From the NCBI RefSeq assembly GCF_032062135.1, contig NC_092861.1:59139566-59203565 (forward strand): a stretch of DNA of 64,000 bases, in the 5' to 3' direction. A model generated the notes under the pieces. It made no database searches, was not told where the DNA came from, and worked only from the letters and a program-made list of their open reading frames with translations. Below, piece after piece: positions 59,692-64,000 of the stretch; the first letter of the stretch is position 1, and every line of letters begins with the position of its first letter. Position numbers and translations under genes: made by a program. Source of the stretch: Pyxicephalus adspersus. Its lineage: Eukaryota > Chordata > Amphibia > Anura > Pyxicephalidae.

Positions 59692-60023
59692 NNNNNNNNN
59701 NNNNNNNNNNNNNNNNNNNNNNNNNNNNNNNNNNNNNNNNNNNNNNNNNNNNNNNNNNNNNNNNNNNNNNNNNNNNNNNNNNNNNNNNNNNNNNNNNNNN
59801 NNNNNNNNNNNNNNNNNNNNNNNNNNNNNNNNNNNNNNNNNNNNNNNNNNNNNNNNNNNNNNNNNNNNNNNNNNNNNNNNNNNNNNNNNNNNNNNNNNNN
59901 NNNNNNNNNNNNNNNNNNNNNNNNNNNNNNNNNNNNNNNNNNNNNNNNNNNNNNNNNNNNNNNNNNNNNNNNNNNNNNNNNNNNNNNNNNNNNNNNNNNN
60001 NNNNNNNNNNNNNNNNNNNNNNN
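59692..60023. other. Assembly gap of 332 N
   Basis: The bases are unknown. Frames reported across it are meaningless. The sequence to its right is repetitive, which is a likely cause. Confidence 0.99.
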
Positions 60024-60225
60024 GCACTTAAAATGTAAAATGTGTTAAAAACGCAGAAAAAGCGGTAAAAGCACGTAAAAATATGGGGAAACGCAGCATA
60101 GGCGCTTCCCAGTGTTTTAAAGGCAAGCTTTAAAACGCTAATAAAAGTGCTTAAAAATGCATGTAAACAGAATAGGAACGTTTACATGTGTTTTTAAAAA
60201 CGTCCGTGTAGACCCTGCCTTATTT
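60024..60225. mobile_element. Partial MITE-like repeat next to the gap
   Basis: It contains internal inverted segments (GTTTTAAAGG...CTTTAAAAC near 60113-60137; GTAAACAG...GTTTACATG near 60163-60188) and many AAAAACG/CGTTTT words. It ends in CGTGTAGACCCTGCC, like a short inverted-repeat terminus. The left end would be in the gap. Confidence 0.4.
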
Positions 60226-60650
60226 TATAGCCAGTAGTGTAATCTGTGAGGCTATCTTAGCACTCAACACACATTACAATTTCTTCTTACATCCAATTTT
60301 TGTAATTCTGTAATGGTAAAATATGTCCGTATTTTGCTGTTCACTTATCCTTACATAGTTCCACAATTAAAAACGTAGGATTTTTTTATTGCGGGCAAAG
60401 TCCTTTCTGTCCTTTATCCTTTCTTGTGTGGTAATTTGTAGTACAACACAACTTACAGAGGGGAGGGCACTGTATGCAAAAGGGCTATAGCCTATGTGGC
60501 ATTGTCCAGCAAAGAGGTCATCCAATGTGTGTAGAAATATATACTGCAAAATGGGGCTAACTTAAATAGACTATTCACTTAGCAAAGTAAATTATACTTC
60601 AAAGGATTTTTCACTGAGCTTAGTAAAAGCTTACTTCAATGATATATTCA
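60226..60650. other. Unannotated AT-rich stretch
   Basis: No gene recognised. Confidence 0.5.
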
Positions 60651-60687
<37 letters not shown>

Positions 60688-60815
60688 CATATTAAACAGG
60701 ATTTATATAGTGCCAACATATTACGCAGTGCTGTACATTAAATAGGGGTTTCCAATGACAGACAAAAACAGACAGTGAGGAAGAGGAGAGGACACGAAAA
60801 GCTTACAATCTGGTT
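60651..60815 (-). mobile_element. L2/CR1-type LINE 3' tail with (ATT)n
   Basis: Read on the minus strand: AATGTACAGCACTGCGTAAT, then ATGTTGGCACTATATAAATC and a pure ATT/AAT repeat (60653-60685). It matches the tail at 28030-28160. Confidence 0.7.
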
Positions 60816-63186
60816 CAAGCAATTATCATTTTTTTTTACCGAAGAAGAAGGAGTAGTCTTTGAAAAATTAAATTACCCTCATTAACTAAAGTGAAAATTC
60901 AAATCAAATATGATTTTCACTTTGCTAACAGAACAGTCTACACTTCTTATGTGTAATAAGGATGTAATCTGATCAGCCCTTTCCCAGACACCATCCTTTG
61001 CACAATAAATAACCGATGTGCACATCCCCAGGAGCCTCCTGGAATGTGTGACGTAGGTATCCCAGAAGGCTCTGCACTCCCATTCTGACTTTATAATGGC
61101 AACAATAAAAACAGAAGGGAGGAACTTCCTTTTTTTTTACAAAAGGGTGTTGCAGAAAAAAGAAAACAACATTGTAAAGAATTGTCTATTTTTTTATCTA
61201 AAGTAACAGCTTTGGTGATAGGTCTGCTTTAGTCTGTTCATGATCTCCAAAATCCTAACCAATGACAGACTGTGCTTTGATACAAATGTGTTTTTATGGT
61301 ACATTGTTACTGTACAAATACCATTGTTGTCCCCACATGCTGATGGCAGGCTGTTATACTGAGCATCCACCTCTTTCAGAGCCTTGTAAGTGTTAACCTG
61401 TAATATGTTACCCACATTAAGGTTCTGTCGTTTAAGCTTTTTGGATTTTACAGACAGTTACAAATATATAACATGTCCCATATAGCCACTACATTATTAT
61501 GATAATCTAAGGGATGGAGCAAGTTATCAGCCTGTCAGGTCTCTACATTGAAAATACATTTCCTTGTATTAAATGTAAATAAGACAATACTATGACAAAT
61601 GTCTTGATAATAGAAGTTATATATCCCTTGCTTGCAATTACATTTCATTCCAATCTTTACATGCACATATTAGGCTGCGTACTGAATTTCACAAAAATAA
61701 AAGTTTTTTTATGCAAATAAATCACAAAGTTGAAAACTTAGGGTGTACTTAAAAAGTTAATGCATCATGATTAAATGCAGTAAGCGTGACCAATGTTGTT
61801 ATGTCACTAAAACAAATTGCAAACAGCAATAACCTTGCCCCAGCATACAAAATCTAACCATTTACCATGAGTTTCTCAATGACGGATAATTCAATTAAGG
61901 ACATTCAATTTGTGTTTTTTAAATTGGGATTGTAATAAAGGATGATTTCTAAACCCAAGGTGAAAGTCCATTCCAAAAACAGAGGAAAAGGCAGCACTGG
62001 GAGCATTACATTAGGGCTGCTTCTTTCTGGAGTTGTTTGAGTTTTTCTAGTTTTTCTCTCTATATAGATATTATATATATATAATTTCAATATGCACGCA
62101 CAATATATATATATATATATATATAAATATATATATAAATCTTATATACACACACACTGTACTGGAAAAAAATAAAAAAAATTATCAGTATAACAAAACT
62201 ATTTCTGTTAAATTGTACAGGGAAGAAACTTGATTAAAGGATCATCTTAAGCAATAATGATGGTTAATTAACAGGTCTTTTAGCTATATTTAATCATGTT
62301 CAACATACTGATTATAAGTGCTGTGATGTACCACTTCAAGAAAGCTCTCTATAACATGGTAACATTTCCTAACTGTATAAAGTATATACAATGCACAATT
62401 GGGTCTTGACAATTTTTTTTCTTTTGCTTGAGATGAAGAATATTTTAACAACCAGTTCATGTATCATAAATTCATATTTATACCATAGTTTTTGGAGTAA
62501 CAGATGCATAAAAATCCAATCAAATGCACCCTTATTAGTTGTGAACTGTTACATCTGGGCATCAAAGGACGATTTACCAGATCAATGTTTAAATCGGTTA
62601 TGATGTTCTGGGGTTACCTTCTGCTATTCTTTTAAACACATAAATATTATAAATGACTAAATTAACATTCAAACCTGTTGAAATGTTGATTTTATGTAAA
62701 ACACATACACTTCTTATATGTCTTCTATGTCATTTCCTGCTCTATCATCTGCCTATTGGAAATGTGCTCATCCCAACTCCAACTTTTATCATATCTTTTG
62801 GACTTGCCCAGAAATTGCTATTAACATGTTATAGCCACCTTTTATGCCAACATCACAAAAGATTCCCCTGACCATCTTACTAAAGATATGCCTATTGGGA
62901 CTGGTTGAGGCTCCCACCACTGCAGAGAGGACATTACGTGGACTGTTACATTTTATTTCAAGTGAAGCCATTGCTATGTATTCAAACAGGAAAAATAAAA
63001 CCATTTGCAAGACTAACTTTTTAAACCATGAAGCTGAACTCCAGGCTGAGAAAAAAAAAAGATACAAATAAGAGCAGCTCTGTGATCAGTAATATATCAT
63101 TAAATGTATTTTCTAAATGCAAGAAGTGTGAATTTGACCTGGTATCAGCTTTCTTAATTCACAAGCTGGGGCAGTTTTAATAGACT
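60816..63186. other. Unannotated AT-rich stretch with an (AT)n tract
   Basis: No gene recognised. AT repeats lie at 62070-62085 and 62104-62140. The frames at 62653-62871 and 62789-63067 have no recognisable motif. Confidence 0.5.
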
Positions 63187-63191
63187 CAGAG

Positions 63192-63403
63192 GGCCTGATT
63201 TAATAAAGCTCTCCAAGGTTCACTTTCACCAGTGAAGCTAGGTGATCAAGCAAACCTGGAATAGATTTCTTCAATGTAATTTGCTATTTGCTAGCAAATG
63301 CTTTGAATCCCGGACCAGATCCATCCTAGGTTTGTTGGACCACCCAGCTTCACTGGTGAAAGTGTATTCTCTCCAGCGTTGAAGAGCTTTAATAAATCAG
63401 GGC
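63192..63403. mobile_element. Hairpin MITE, full length, with perfect 5-bp duplication
   Basis: It starts GGCCTGATTTAATAAAGC and ends TAATAAATCAGGGC, and is flanked by CAGAG on both sides (63187-63191 and 63404-63408). About 14 bases near the left arm (the TGGAGAGGATA section) are deleted relative to the 42746 copy. Confidence 0.85.
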
Positions 63404-63408
63404 CAGAG

Positions 63409-64000
63409 AAAGAATGATCTGTCCTACTTTTCTTGCATAAACTTACAGATGAGGGCTTTCAGTTTTACACATTATCATAACATTTCCATTATTACAGTAC
63501 ATAGTACATTCATCTCCTCAATGATTTACTAGGGAAACAGTGGTTTGTGGCCCGAGTGGATGGCATAGGCATGTCTACATATTTCCAAAATATTTTGCTA
63601 CTATGATAACCATACAGATAAACGTAAGCCAAGACTCCAAAGACGATGGCACATGAAAAACTGTTCTACATCACAACATGATCACATATCCTAATGAATG
63701 TGGTAGAAACTCATTTTGCAAAGAATACCCAGCTGCATGCAAGAAAATGTAAAAACACAACTCTTGCATTGTGTACAGTTTAATCTTCTTTAGTAAATCA
63801 ACCCAACAGTCGTTTTTTACTTTTCAGGTTACTCACATATTTACAACTCCTAACAGAAACCTCCAACAAAGTTGTTCTAGTGCAACGCACTAGTGACATT
63901 TGACTTCTGGAAGGGCATAGGGGGAATTCATGTAAATTAGAGGGCTCTGCTTTTTAACACAGTATTGTGCTTTCTACGTGGGGTGTATGTCATTTTTTTT
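63409..64000. other. Unannotated AT-rich stretch
   Basis: No gene or repeat recognised up to the end of the window. Confidence 0.5.

Noticed and set aside
59659..60031. Frames of about 120 codons across the N run
   Set aside because: They consist of unknown bases.
42746..63403. The regularly recurring ~215-bp units considered as a CRISPR-like or satellite array
   Set aside because: The copies are 2-6 kb apart, in vertebrate-type DNA, are palindromic and have target duplications, so they are dispersed MITEs.

Overview
The window looks like AT-rich, non-coding nuclear DNA from a vertebrate, most probably an anuran amphibian. This rests on the repeat content: a Ngaro-type tyrosine-recombinase retrotransposon, Tc1/mariner, hAT-like and TTAA-target DNA transposons, many short inverted-repeat elements, and LINE tails ending in the motif 'TATGTTGGCGCTATATAAATCCTG' (shown in parts below) followed by ATT repeats. 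I find no convincing host gene, exon, tRNA or rRNA. There are no bacterial-style operons, so ribosome binding sites and terminators do not apply. Most open frames are chance frames.

The only large coding unit is a Ngaro-like element at about 15,197-19,640 (+). In order it carries a gag-like protein with zinc-binding motifs, reverse transcriptase plus RNase H, a tyrosine recombinase, an SGNH-hydrolase-like domain, and a 3' untranslated region with AATAAA. It is G/T-rich against an A/T-rich background. It is dead: it has frameshifts in gag, before the RT and in the recombinase, one in-frame TAG, and a Lys where the recombinase HxxR box should have Arg. A second, older Ngaro-like 3' tail lies at about 36,100-36,690.

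Elsewhere the window is a mosaic of transposon fossils. The best resolved place is 37,880-40,260. There a Tc1-like transposase relic is cut by a palindromic MITE that is itself cut by a TTAA-target element, and a second TTAA element of the same family, inverted, sits in the Tc1 relic further on. A second Tc1 relic at 12,384-12,960 is cut by another MITE. Other dated or bounded insertions are two hAT-like elements with 8-bp target duplications (6,263 and 47,033), an L1-like tail with an 11-bp duplication (35,318), a pogo/Tigger-like MITE in TA (31,209), a Helitron 3' end (11,048), several copies of a ~215-bp hairpin MITE, and L2/CR1-type LINE fragments on both strands.

The most unusual signals outside the Ngaro are four copies of a short motif whose layout resembles a hammerhead ribozyme core, perfect long inverted repeats at 41,879 and 52,680, and a broken cysteine- and sequon-rich coding-like stretch at 30,470-30,855 that I cannot identify. 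A 332-base run of N at 59,692-60,023 hides part of a further repeat.
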